Below are positions 19,602 through 27,986 of a DNA stretch of 64,000 nucleotides, piece by piece; the first letter of the stretch is position 1, and every line of letters begins with the position of its first letter. The DNA is from a bacterium. GTDB taxonomy: Bacteria > Campylobacterota > Campylobacteria > Campylobacterales > Sulfurimonadaceae. A program made the position numbers and the translations under genes. Location of the stretch: assembly GCA_018822665.1 (NCBI GenBank), contig JAHJJX010000029.1, positions 1-64,000 of the forward strand, given 5' to 3'. The notes under the pieces are model-generated. The model had not been told where the DNA came from and ran no database searches. It saw nothing but the letters and a program-made list of their open reading frames with translations.

Positions 19602-20874
19602 GATTTTATTTCTTTTCATTTTAGTACTTTTTTTTGGCGGCTGCGTAGGAAGTACGCCAAAAGTAATACAGGCAAATCAAAAAGTATTTGAAGATGAAGA
19701 TGCGTATATTCTTTTTGCATTAAGAGCAGAGCAGTTAAAAGAGCATAAGGCATCTGCAAGCATCTTTAACACGCTTTATGAAAAATCTGGGAAAAAAGAG
19801 TATATTTACCGTTCTTTGCAAAATGATTTGGTTGCGGGAGATAATGAAAACGTCGTAAAAAGAATCGATGAGATTACAAAAGGCGCGTTAGATGATTTTA
19901 TTCTCATGAGACTCAAAATTGTCGCATTGGCAGGACTTGAAATGCTTGAAAAAGCTAAAAATCTTGCTCTGTCTTTGGTGGAGTCTTCCCATGAAGTAGA
20001 TGACTACATCTTAGTGAGTGATATTTATGTAAAAGAAAAAAAATTCGATACCGCTCTTAAATATTTAGAGAGTGCGTATGCAAAAAACTATAATGAAAAA
20101 ATTCTTGATAAGATGTCCATTATTTTGTATGTTAATTTACAAAGAAAAAGTGAAGCAATAGCCCAGCTGGAAACACATGCTCGCATGCATAGCTGTTCGG
20201 TTCTTATTTGTTCAAGACTCATCGGATTTTACAGCAATGAAAACGATATAGAGGGGCTGTTGTCAGTCTATTTAAGACTTTATGAACTGGAATCAAACGA
20301 AGAGATAGCAAAAAAAATTATTCAAATTTATCAATATAAAAAAGAGTACATACAATTGATGGATTTTTTGGAACAAAGCAATACAGACGATGCTTTACTT
20401 TTGCAACTCTATACAAGTGCTAAAAACTATAAAAAAGCAGCAGATTTGGCCGATAAACTTTATACATTTACAGGTGAAATAAATTATTTAGGGCAAAGCG
20501 CAATTTTTGAATATGAAAGCAGTGTAGATAAAAATGACGGGTCAATGCATACGAGAGTATTGGAAAAATTGAAAAAAGTTTTGCTTCAGGAAGAAAATTC
20601 ACTTTATCTCAATTATTATGGATATATAATGATAGACCATAATATTGATGTAAAGTCAGGTATTGAATATATTCAAAGAGCTTTAAACTTTGAGCCAAAT
20701 TCAGCCTATTATCTAGATTCTCTTGCGTGGGGATATTATAAACTTGGAAACTGTGTGAAAGCTAAAAAAATAATGGATAAGGTTGTAAAGCTTGAGGGCG
20801 GAAACGACAAAGAGGTCGTGTCTCATATTGAGAGTATCGATAACTGTTTAAAACTTAAAAAAGGTAAAAAATGA
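19594..20874 (+). CDS. TPR-repeat lipoprotein
   Basis: 426 residues. A lipoprotein signal peptide ends in LFFGGC, with the lipidated Cys at about residue 17. Helical pairs follow throughout ([26 protein letters not shown] and [29 protein letters not shown] are clear TPR units). It is probably periplasmic-facing and membrane-anchored, mediating protein contacts. It overlaps both neighbours (8 bp with the YkgJ gene, 4 bp with trpC). The orthologous lipoprotein holds the same place in Campylobacter; its role is unknown to me. Confidence 0.85.
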   Translation: MYRILFLFILVLFFGGCVGSTPKVIQANQKVFEDEDAYILFALRAEQLKEHKASASIFNTLYEKSGKKEYIYRSLQNDLVAGDNENVVKRIDEITKGALDDFILMRLKIVALAGLEMLEKAKNLALSLVESSHEVDDYILVSDIYVKEKKFDTALKYLESAYAKNYNEKILDKMSIILYVNLQRKSEAIAQLETHARMHSCSVLICSRLIGFYSNENDIEGLLSVYLRLYELESNEEIAKKIIQIYQYKKEYIQLMDFLEQSNTDDALLLQLYTSAKNYKKAADLADKLYTFTGEINYLGQSAIFEYESSVDKNDGSMHTRVLEKLKKVLLQEENSLYLNYYGYIMIDHNIDVKSGIEYIQRALNFEPNSAYYLDSLAWGYYKLGNCVKAKKIMDKVVKLEGGNDKEVVSHIESIDNCLKLKKGKK

Positions 20875-21656
20875 TTTTAGATGACATTATAAAAAAAACC
20901 AAAGAGGATTTACTCAAAAGGGAAAAAGAGTTTTCATTGGACTGGTTAGGTCGTTCGTTAGCGTTTAATGCAAGAGCTCCAAGAGATGTTATTCCGTATT
21001 TAAAAGCAACAGAAGAAGACCCGTATAGAATTATTGCGGAAGTTAAAAAAGCTTCTCCTTCCAAAGGTGTTATTCGTGAAAATTTTGACCCCCTTGCCAT
21101 AGCTCAAAGCTATGAAAGGGGAGGGGCTAGTGCCATCTCTGTTTTAACCGAACCACATTTTTTTCAAGGTTCATTGGATTACCTTGGGGGCATTAGAAGA
21201 TATGTAGGCATTCCACTTTTGAGAAAGGATTTTATCGTTTCAAAATATCAGATTTTAGAAGCTATGGTTCACGGGGCTGATTTTATTTTGCTCATCGCTG
21301 CCGCACTGAGTAAAAAAGACTTAAAAGATTTGCTGAATTATACAAGACACTTGGGAATGGAAGCTTTGGTTGAGGTGCATGATAAGTCAGACCTTATAAA
21401 AGCAATCTATGCTGGGAGTGATATTATAGGGATAAATCATAGAAATTTACAAACTTTCGAGATGAATATGAACTTATGTTATGAGTTGATTCCTATGATT
21501 CCAAACGGAAAAATTATTGTAGCCGAGAGCGGAATTTATGAGCATGGACAGCTGGAAGATTTATCTAAGGCAGGAGTAGATGCATTTTTGGTCGGTGAAT
21601 CTTTGATGAGGCAAGACAATGAAGAAGAGGCTCTTAAAAAATTAAAATTCGGTTGA
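20871..21656 (+). CDS. trpC: Indole-3-glycerol phosphate synthase
   Basis: Closes the indole ring in tryptophan synthesis, converting CdRP to indole-3-glycerol phosphate. The 261-residue (beta/alpha)8 protein shows the catalytic Lys segment [31 protein letters not shown] and VAESGI. It starts at an ATGA overlap with the lipoprotein gene. It is separated from other trp genes here, as usual in Campylobacterota. A hairpin made of two inverted copies of the dispersed motif lies 46 bp past the stop. Confidence 0.96.
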   Translation: MILDDIIKKTKEDLLKREKEFSLDWLGRSLAFNARAPRDVIPYLKATEEDPYRIIAEVKKASPSKGVIRENFDPLAIAQSYERGGASAISVLTEPHFFQGSLDYLGGIRRYVGIPLLRKDFIVSKYQILEAMVHGADFILLIAAALSKKDLKDLLNYTRHLGMEALVEVHDKSDLIKAIYAGSDIIGINHRNLQTFEMNMNLCYELIPMIPNGKIIVAESGIYEHGQLEDLSKAGVDAFLVGESLMRQDNEEEALKKLKFG

Positions 21657-21702
21657 TAGGAACTTTAGAAGTTTCTAAAAGTATTTTTTCGTTTGAATTA
21701 CG

Positions 21703-21713
21703 GGCATGTGGAA
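21703..21713 (+). repeat. GGCATGTGGAA dispersed motif, copy 7 (left arm of inverted pair)
   Basis: Exact copy between the convergent trpC and yqeY genes; the left arm of a hairpin. Confidence 0.9.
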
Positions 21714-21716
21714 GTG

Positions 21717-21727
21717 TTCCACATGTC
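21717..21727 (-). repeat. Dispersed motif, one-mismatch copy (right arm)
   Basis: TTCCACATGTC, one base from the exact reverse complement, inverted relative to the copy at 21703. Confidence 0.75.
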
Positions 21728-21744
21728 GAAGAATCGGAGGCAGT

Positions 21745-22188
21745 TTAGGCTAAAAGTGTTTTTACACATTCATTGATTCTTTTTCCATCCGCGCGGCCAG
21801 CTAATTCTTTTGAGGCGACGGCCATGATTTTACCCATATCCTTAACACTTAGCGCCCCTACTTTTTTGATAATTTCATGAAGGGCGGAGGTAAGTTCTTC
21901 ATCCGTTAATTGCAGAGGAAGATAAGGGGTGTATACTTTTATCTCATTGAGTTCGATTTGTAATAAATCATCTCTGCCGGCATCTCTGTATTGTGTTGCG
22001 GCATCATCTCTTCTTTTTATTTGAGTTTGAATAATTTTTATTATATCATCATCGTTTAATTCTTTTCTCTCATCCACTTCTATCTGCTTAAAAGCACTTG
22101 TTAATAAACGAAGAGCATCTCTTTTTTTTGTATCTTTTGCTTTCATAGCATCTTTTATATCTTGATTGATTATTTCTCTTAAAGACAT
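21745..22188 (-). CDS. yqeY: GatB/YqeY domain protein
   Basis: 147-residue cytoplasmic helical protein of the YqeY family, homologous to the tail domain of GatB. The N terminus INQDIKDAMKAKDTKKRDALRLL and the IQTQIKRRDDAATQYRDAGRDDL helix are characteristic, as is the LADKELAGRADGKRINE-like C terminus. Family members are thought to interact with tRNA or the amidotransferase, but no activity is firmly known. It is divergent from flgH, whose sigma-54 promoter begins 13 bp from this gene's start. Confidence 0.9.
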   Translation of the reverse strand: MSLREIINQDIKDAMKAKDTKKRDALRLLTSAFKQIEVDERKELNDDDIIKIIQTQIKRRDDAATQYRDAGRDDLLQIELNEIKVYTPYLPLQLTDEELTSALHEIIKKVGALSVKDMGKIMAVASKELAGRADGKRINECVKTLLA

Positions 22189-22200
22189 GAATTATATTCC

Positions 22201-22218
22201 TTGGAACTATTTTTGCTA
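22201..22218 (+). promoter_or_regulatory. Sigma-54 (RpoN) promoter of flgH
   Basis: TTGGAAC-N5-TTGCTA matches the Campylobacter RpoN consensus TTGGAAC-N5-TTGCTT with the GG and GC elements correctly spaced. It lies 42 bp before the flgH ATG. RpoN with the FlgSR two-component system drives rod/ring/hook genes in this phylum. Confidence 0.85.
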
Positions 22219-22259
22219 GTATTATATCTGAATAAGATACTACTATCAAAGAGAAGGCA

Positions 22260-22982
22260 ATGCTAAAACTTTTTTTAATATTTTTAACATCTTTATATGC
22301 TATACTTTTTTTCACGGGATGTACAGCTAACTTAACTGATCCGGAAATAGACTTTGAGCCTCCGGTCTATGTAGAACAAATGCCCTCTTATGAGGACATC
22401 AACGACTTTGTTTCAACGGGCAGTATCTTTGGTCAAGGCGACAATCCGCTCTTTTCAGACCATAAGGCTATGCATGTAAACGACATCGTCAGAGTGGTAA
22501 TTTCTGAAACGACAAAAAGCTCGAGCACAGGAGCAAAGCAGTTAAGTGAAGCCGATAGTACAAACTTGGGCGGCGGTGTTTTTGCGACAGGCGGACTTAA
22601 CCCCGCGATGCAGGCAAATACTGCAAACTTGTCAGGTTTAACAAATGTAGGCTTTTCCAGTGCGACAACCAATTCCTTTAAAGGAGCCGGAAGCGCTACA
22701 AAAGATGCATCATTTACTACTACGGTTTCAGCCAGAATAGTAAAAGTGTTGCAAAATGGAAATTATTTTATTTCAGGTAAAAGAGAGATATTGGTTGATG
22801 ACCAAAAGCAGGTTATTCAAATAAGCGGTGTTATCCGCCCTTATGACATAGATCAATACAACAAGATAGACTCTGCTCAAATGAGTGAAGCAAAAATACT
22901 TTATAAAACACAGGGAGATGTGGATCGTGCAACAAAACAAGGTTGGGGAACCAAAATTATTCAAGCTATTTGGCCATTTTAG
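22260..22982 (+). CDS. flgH: Flagellar L-ring protein FlgH
   Basis: 240-residue outer-membrane lipoprotein forming the L ring around the flagellar rod. The lipobox is FFTGC (Cys about residue 21). The conserved body includes GSIFGQGDNPLFSDHKAMHVNDIV, the VKVLQNGNYFISGKREILV strand and ISGVIRPYDI. A sigma-54 promoter stands directly upstream. The 3' end overlaps the start of the transglutaminase-like gene by about 56 bp. Confidence 0.95.
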   Translation: MLKLFLIFLTSLYAILFFTGCTANLTDPEIDFEPPVYVEQMPSYEDINDFVSTGSIFGQGDNPLFSDHKAMHVNDIVRVVISETTKSSSTGAKQLSEADSTNLGGGVFATGGLNPAMQANTANLSGLTNVGFSSATTNSFKGAGSATKDASFTTTVSARIVKVLQNGNYFISGKREILVDDQKQVIQISGVIRPYDIDQYNKIDSAQMSEAKILYKTQGDVDRATKQGWGTKIIQAIWPF

Positions 22983-24468
22983 TTTAGTACTTTTGCTGAG
23001 TGCTTCGGCATTAAATGCGCAAACTTTTGAAGATTTTAAGCGTTCAGAAGCGGAATCTTTTCAAAAATATAAAGATGAAAGAGATAATGAATTTAACAAT
23101 TACTTAAAAGCAGAATGGAAAGCATATAGAGTAGAGCAGGGAGTTGACTTATATGAAAAGCCTAAACCAAAAGAAATCACTCCCGCACAACCGATTCAAA
23201 TTAAAAGTGTCGGTCCAAAAATAAGTATAAAAGTCAAAGAAATACAATATATTAAACCAGAGAGCGTAAAAAAAATTCAACCACAAGAAGAGCCTCTTCG
23301 TAGTGTCTCAGAACCTCAGGCAGAAAAACCAGATATTGAAATAGCAAAGGAAGTTGAAGAACCCGTAAGAGTTACGAAAAAAGATATAAATTTTGAATTC
23401 TTTGGTTCATCCTTAGCGTTTAATATTCCTGATGGCATGAAGAGTGCAAGATTTTATCCGCAGAATCAAAAAGGGATAACAAACTTTTTTGAAAGTGCTG
23501 CTTTGAGTGAATATGAAGAATTTATTAAAGAGATACAACAGGTAAGCAAAACCATGAATTTAAATGATTGGGGTGTTTATTTACTTGTTATACAAGTCTC
23601 TGATAAAGTTTTTTCAAATCCGGATGATTCTAAACTTTTAAGTTGGTTTCTATTTAATAAGCTGGGTTATGCCGTAAAAGTGGGATTAGCTGACAACCAC
23701 GTAGTTGTAATGCACTACTCCAAAAAAACTATATATTCGACTCCAAACTATAGTTTTGATGCAAAGAAATTTTATGTTGTCTCAAACTATGCCAAGGGAA
23801 GTGTCGGGCAACTTTTTTCATACAAACAAAATTATCCAGGCGCTAATAAACCTATGGATTTATCTCTCCTAGAGCTTCCAAATTTTGAATTGGATATTAA
23901 AAGTAAAACTTTATCGTTTGTGCAGTACGGAAAAACATACAATGTGCCTTATGAATACAACCAAAATCTTATAGATTTTATGGCGACGTATCCCCAAGCC
24001 GATTATGAAACATTCTTCAATGCACCTATAGAAGACAGAACGTATACAAGTATCGCAACAGCAATTAAAGAGCATGTAGATGGTAAGCAGGCAAGTGATG
24101 CTATGAATTTTGTTCTTAATTTTGTTCAAAATTCTTTTGCTTATCAAAGAGATAATCAGCAATTTGGAAGAGAAAAAGTAATGTTTGCTCAAGAAACACT
24201 CTATTTTGATAAATCAGATTGTGAAGATAGAGCAGTACTGTTCTCTTATCTTATTAAGGAGTTATTTGGAGTAGGTGTGCTGGGAGTGAAATACAAAGAC
24301 CACATGGCAACTGCCCTTTATATTCCAATGGAGGGGGATTATGTGGAAGCCGGCTCGAGAAAATTTGTTGTAGCCGACCCAACGTACATAAATGCCAGCA
24401 TAGGACAAAGTATGCCTAAGTACAAGCCTCAAAGACCGGAGAGCTTTATCGTTATTAAAAATAATTAG
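22927..24468 (+). CDS. Periplasmic transglutaminase-like protein
   Basis: About 513 residues. The C-terminal third carries a transglutaminase/cysteine-protease-like core: Cys in KSDCEDRAVLF, His in YKDHMATAL and Asp in VVADPTYI. The middle is beta-rich and unrecognised; the N-terminal 170 residues are charged (K/E/P-rich linker). A signal peptide KLFGHFSLVLLLSASALNA spans the flgH stop, so translation must begin inside flgH. The track start (22885) is unlikely. GTG at 22927 with AGGGAG nine bases upstream is my choice; ATG at 22918 is an alternative. Co-expression with flgH suggests a wall- or flagellum-related role, by context only. Confidence 0.75.
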   Translation: MQQNKVGEPKLFKLFGHFSLVLLLSASALNAQTFEDFKRSEAESFQKYKDERDNEFNNYLKAEWKAYRVEQGVDLYEKPKPKEITPAQPIQIKSVGPKISIKVKEIQYIKPESVKKIQPQEEPLRSVSEPQAEKPDIEIAKEVEEPVRVTKKDINFEFFGSSLAFNIPDGMKSARFYPQNQKGITNFFESAALSEYEEFIKEIQQVSKTMNLNDWGVYLLVIQVSDKVFSNPDDSKLLSWFLFNKLGYAVKVGLADNHVVVMHYSKKTIYSTPNYSFDAKKFYVVSNYAKGSVGQLFSYKQNYPGANKPMDLSLLELPNFELDIKSKTLSFVQYGKTYNVPYEYNQNLIDFMATYPQADYETFFNAPIEDRTYTSIATAIKEHVDGKQASDAMNFVLNFVQNSFAYQRDNQQFGREKVMFAQETLYFDKSDCEDRAVLFSYLIKELFGVGVLGVKYKDHMATALYIPMEGDYVEAGSRKFVVADPTYINASIGQSMPKYKPQRPESFIVIKNN

Positions 24469-24491
24469 CAAAGAGCAAAGAAGAGAGAACT

Positions 24492-27182
24492 TTATTTTAA
24501 TAATAAAGTTTTAAAACTCTCTTCGTTTACTGCTCTGCTAAAATAAAATCCCTGGTACTGCTGTACATTGTTATCTTGTATAAATTTGAGTTCGGACTCA
24601 TTTTCTATACCTTCGGCAACGATATTCATATTGAAAGTTTTTGCCATATTGATTATCATTTTGACTAGCTCCTGATTCGATTCTTCTGCTAAATTTTGAA
24701 TAAAGCTTTTGTCAATTTTGAGAGTATTGACGGGTAGTTTTTGCAGATAGGTAATCGATGAATAACCTGTTCCAAAATCATCTATTGAAAATTTGATTCC
24801 AAATGCTTGCAGGTTTTTAATTTTGCCCACAACCAAATCAAAATCTTTTATAATGGCTGTTTCAGTTATCTCTAATTCAATTCTCGATGGATTTACCCCA
24901 TTTTTTGAAATAATGGATATCACTTCTTTTTCAAAATTTGGGTGGAGTATCTCTTTGGAATTAATGTTTACAGCGAGACAACCGCTAAAGATATCTAAAT
25001 TAGATTTCAAAAAATTGCAGGCAGTCTCAAGTGCAAGCGTTGAAAATTTATGTATCACTCCTATCTGTTCGGACATTTCTATAAATGAATCCGGATATAA
25101 AAGACCTTTTTGAGGGTGTCTCCAGCGTATGAGCATTTCTGCCCCTCTTATTTTTCCTGAAAATGTATCTACCTTCGGCTGATAAAAAAATACAAAATCA
25201 TTGTTAATTATGGAATTTTTAATCTCTTTTTCAAGTTTTGTAAACTGTTTTAATTCAATTTCAATAGTGTTGTCGAAAAATACGAACTGATTTTTACCTT
25301 GTTTTTTCGCCTTGTAGAGTGCTTTATCTGCATGTATGAGCATATCATTTATACTCGTATCATTGTCCGGAAAAAATATTATGCCGATACTCAAGCTTAT
25401 TTCCATTCTATGGGTATGGATTGTAAATTCTCGAGAAATTTCTTGTAAAATTTTTTTACAAACTTCCTGTACCGCTTTTGCGGCTTCTGCTTCATTGTTG
25501 TTTAAGTTTAAAAGGATTATTCCAAATTCGTCACCGCTTATTCTCGCGATGATATCCTCTTTCCTGAGAGTATTTGTAATACGCTTGGAAACTTCTATTA
25601 TGAGCATGTCTCCGATATTATGACCAAAACTATCATTGATATTTTTAAAATCATCCAAATCTATAAATAAAAATGCATGTAGAAAATTGTGTCGTTTTGC
25701 TCTTATGAATTCTTCATTCAATTTTTGCATAAGAGCTTTTCTGTTGAATAAATTTGTCAAGAAGTCATGGTTTGCTTGGTACTCCGCATTTTGTTGAGCA
25801 TTTTTTATATCTGAAATATCGATAAACTGACCTATATAGTTTGTAGTAATATTGTTTTCATCTTTTATGGCATTAATAGATAAAATTTCTGGAAAAATTT
25901 CTCCATTTTTTCTTTTATTATAGAGTTCTCCTTTCCATTGTCCATACGTAATCAGCTCTTGCCACATACGTTGATAAAAGGCATCATTTTGTTTAGAAGA
26001 CTTTAAAATTCTGGGATTCTGTCCTATTACTTCGGAAGCTTTATATCCTGTAATTAATGTGAACGCTTCATTCACTTTTACAATATTTCCATTTAAGTCG
26101 GTGATTGTAATGGCTTCTTGTGTTTCAAACGCATACGAAGTTATTCTAAGTTTTTCTATAAAGGCTTCTTCTCTGCTGATTAGTTTTTTCAAAATGTATG
26201 TTAAAAATATAAGAGCTATGAATGATATAATCCATAAAAAAGAGGTGATGTAGAGAGATTTGAGAGAATTGTCATAGAGAATATTTGCATTGCGGGCATA
26301 TAAGGCCAATAATTGCCCTGAAATTTTGGCAAGCATATTGATGTAGCGTGTACTCGCTTCAAAACACTTGTCTGCCTCATCGCTTTGTATAGTTTTTTCA
26401 AGGATGCCTGTTCTGCAATATTGCAAATTACTTTTTATATTTTCATGATAGTTATCATTGTATATAACACCGGCGTCCATGGAAGCATTTATAAAAAAAT
26501 CTTCAATTAAATCATTTTGTTTTAATTGAAGTTGTTTGATATTTTCTATATATGCATCATCAAAAGTTTTAGATAGTATTTGATGATAGGAGAATGCACG
26601 TTCCTGCCCAGCATACTCCTTTAATTCTTGTAGCGTTTCTATGCTTTTAGCGTCGCTTTGGATATGATTAAATGTTGCACGAAGTACCCTCATTGCCAAG
26701 ATGAGTTGCGTATTTGTGTTGTTGTATTGATGAATCATATCTTTAAAGGGAATGGATAAATTTAAAACTTCTTGTCTTGTATTTTTTATTTTTTGCAGGT
26801 TCAGCATTATTGCGCTCATGAGCGGTTTAGCTTTTTCGCTTACAAATTTTTCGAGCAACTTTCTTTCATTTGATTTTGATTTGATGATATTGAGAAGTTG
26901 CTCGTATGCAATATCCGTTTTTGCATACTGTTCGAGCAGTTTGTTTTCAGAGACAGAATCACTTGTTTTTGCAAGATAACCGGAACTTAATCCTCTCTCA
27001 AGCTGTAAATTGTGTAATAAAGAACTCAAAACTTCTGTCACTTTTGATGATAATTTAAAAGCTGTAATATTATTTAACTGTTTATACTCATTCATAAGAG
27101 AGATATAAGAAAAATAGATAAGCGCAAGCGCAGGTATAGAAAATATTAACAAAACTTTGAATTTTAGGGATTTACTTTTCAT
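24492..27182 (-). CDS. NIT-PAS-GGDEF-EAL cyclic-di-GMP signalling protein
   Basis: 896-residue membrane receptor. TM1 is at about 9-29. A periplasmic all-helical nitrate/nitrite-sensing-like (NIT) domain follows (signature LLHNLQLERGLSSGYLA). TM2 is at about 310-332 (ITSFLWIISFIALIFLTYIL). PAS is at about 345-460 (ITDLNGNIVKVNEAFTLITGY). GGDEF is at about 470-635, with active site ARISGDEFGI (SGDEF variant). EAL is at about 655-890 as EMLIRW, with LEITE, IDDFGTGYSS and LKIDKSF present. The phosphodiesterase residues look intact, and SGDEF variants can still be active. Monocistronic, divergent from a lipoprotein gene. Confidence 0.9.
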   Translation of the reverse strand: MKSKSLKFKVLLIFSIPALALIYFSYISLMNEYKQLNNITAFKLSSKVTEVLSSLLHNLQLERGLSSGYLAKTSDSVSENKLLEQYAKTDIAYEQLLNIIKSKSNERKLLEKFVSEKAKPLMSAIMLNLQKIKNTRQEVLNLSIPFKDMIHQYNNTNTQLILAMRVLRATFNHIQSDAKSIETLQELKEYAGQERAFSYHQILSKTFDDAYIENIKQLQLKQNDLIEDFFINASMDAGVIYNDNYHENIKSNLQYCRTGILEKTIQSDEADKCFEASTRYINMLAKISGQLLALYARNANILYDNSLKSLYITSFLWIISFIALIFLTYILKKLISREEAFIEKLRITSYAFETQEAITITDLNGNIVKVNEAFTLITGYKASEVIGQNPRILKSSKQNDAFYQRMWQELITYGQWKGELYNKRKNGEIFPEILSINAIKDENNITTNYIGQFIDISDIKNAQQNAEYQANHDFLTNLFNRKALMQKLNEEFIRAKRHNFLHAFLFIDLDDFKNINDSFGHNIGDMLIIEVSKRITNTLRKEDIIARISGDEFGIILLNLNNNEAEAAKAVQEVCKKILQEISREFTIHTHRMEISLSIGIIFFPDNDTSINDMLIHADKALYKAKKQGKNQFVFFDNTIEIELKQFTKLEKEIKNSIINNDFVFFYQPKVDTFSGKIRGAEMLIRWRHPQKGLLYPDSFIEMSEQIGVIHKFSTLALETACNFLKSNLDIFSGCLAVNINSKEILHPNFEKEVISIISKNGVNPSRIELEITETAIIKDFDLVVGKIKNLQAFGIKFSIDDFGTGYSSITYLQKLPVNTLKIDKSFIQNLAEESNQELVKMIINMAKTFNMNIVAEGIENESELKFIQDNNVQQYQGFYFSRAVNEESFKTLLLK

Positions 27183-27280
27183 ATTGCATTCTAGTTACTT
27201 TATAGTTAAAGAAAATTTAAACTGTCTCTTAATCATTTAAAATACTTCATTTGAAGTTATCAATAGTGGCTCGATTGCTT

Positions 27281-27291
27281 GGCATGTGGAA
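27281..27291 (+). repeat. GGCATGTGGAA dispersed motif, copy 8
   Basis: Exact copy in the gap between the divergent GGDEF-EAL and lipoprotein genes. Confidence 0.9.
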
Positions 27292-27370
27292 CTGATTTTG
27301 TGTATGCCGATGTTTCATTATTAAGTATCGATTATGTACAATTCGTGTAATTTTAAAAGGAGTGCTTATT

Positions 27371-27937
27371 GTGAAAAATTTATTATACTTAGTTGTTATC
27401 GCATTATTTATGGGAGGATGTTCCTATAAAAATGAAGCTATCAACCTTCAATCGTACAAAGCTGATTATGCCGGAGAAGTCTCAAAAGAGAATAAAACTG
27501 TTTTTCTGGCATTTGTAAAAGATACACGAATAGATAGACGAAGCCTTGGATATCATATTAAAAATGGTGAAAAACTAGCAGCGCTTTACAGCGATGAAAG
27601 TTTTGCTGATAAATACAAGGAAGGGCTTGGATACGCACTTAATATTGCGGAATTCAAAACGGATGTTGATGAGAAAAATGCCGCTTTAATTATGGAAGTC
27701 TACATTAAAAACATAGACTTCATCTATTCCGATAAAAGCTTTGATGAAAATCTTAAAGGTGAAATAGAAATAGAAGTGATTATTAAAAAGGGAGAGGAAG
27801 TCATAACTCAAAACTTTCGACAAACAGGCGGAAAGTGGATTGCACCATCGTATAATTCAAAAGATATCGAGCCTTTTTTATACACGCTTTTTTCAGACAG
27901 TATCAACGATATCGTTTCAAAATTAACACGTTTTTAA
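27371..27937 (+). CDS. YajG-like lipoprotein
   Basis: 188-residue lipoprotein; signal peptide NLLYLVVIALFMGGC with a GGC lipobox. The VFLAFVKDTRIDRRSLGYHI stretch resembles the conserved core of YajG-type outer-membrane lipoproteins, a family of unknown function. The track starts at 27362 (GTG), but AAGGAG at 27356-27361 fits the GTG at 27371 with an 8-base spacer. Monocistronic; a hairpin follows the stop. Confidence 0.65.
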   Translation: MKNLLYLVVIALFMGGCSYKNEAINLQSYKADYAGEVSKENKTVFLAFVKDTRIDRRSLGYHIKNGEKLAALYSDESFADKYKEGLGYALNIAEFKTDVDEKNAALIMEVYIKNIDFIYSDKSFDENLKGEIEIEVIIKKGEEVITQNFRQTGGKWIAPSYNSKDIEPFLYTLFSDSINDIVSKLTRF

Positions 27938-27956
27938 AAGATTGTATCTTGAGGAG

Positions 27957-27977
27957 ATTCCGGAGAATATCCGGAAT
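27957..27977. terminator. Hairpin between convergent lipoprotein and valS genes
   Basis: Perfect 8-bp stem ATTCCGGA / TCCGGAAT with a GAATA loop in the 49-bp gap. No T tract follows immediately, so terminator function is a guess from position. Confidence 0.45.
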
Positions 27978-27986
27978 GGTGAGGTT

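Larger units (their letters stand above)
21703..21727. terminator. Hairpin from inverted copies of the dispersed motif
   Basis: GGCATGTGGAA, a 3-nt GTG loop, then TTCCACATGTC: an 11-bp stem with one G-T wobble. It sits between convergent genes. No T tract follows on either strand, so it is not a classical intrinsic terminator. Its place and form match uptake-sequence pairs that serve as terminators in Neisseria. Confidence 0.6.

Noticed and set aside
27287-27303. Second sigma-54-like site, TGGAAC-N5-TTGTGT, before the YajG-like lipoprotein
   Set aside because: The essential GC of the -12 element is GT here, and the GGAA half is simply the end of a dispersed motif copy.
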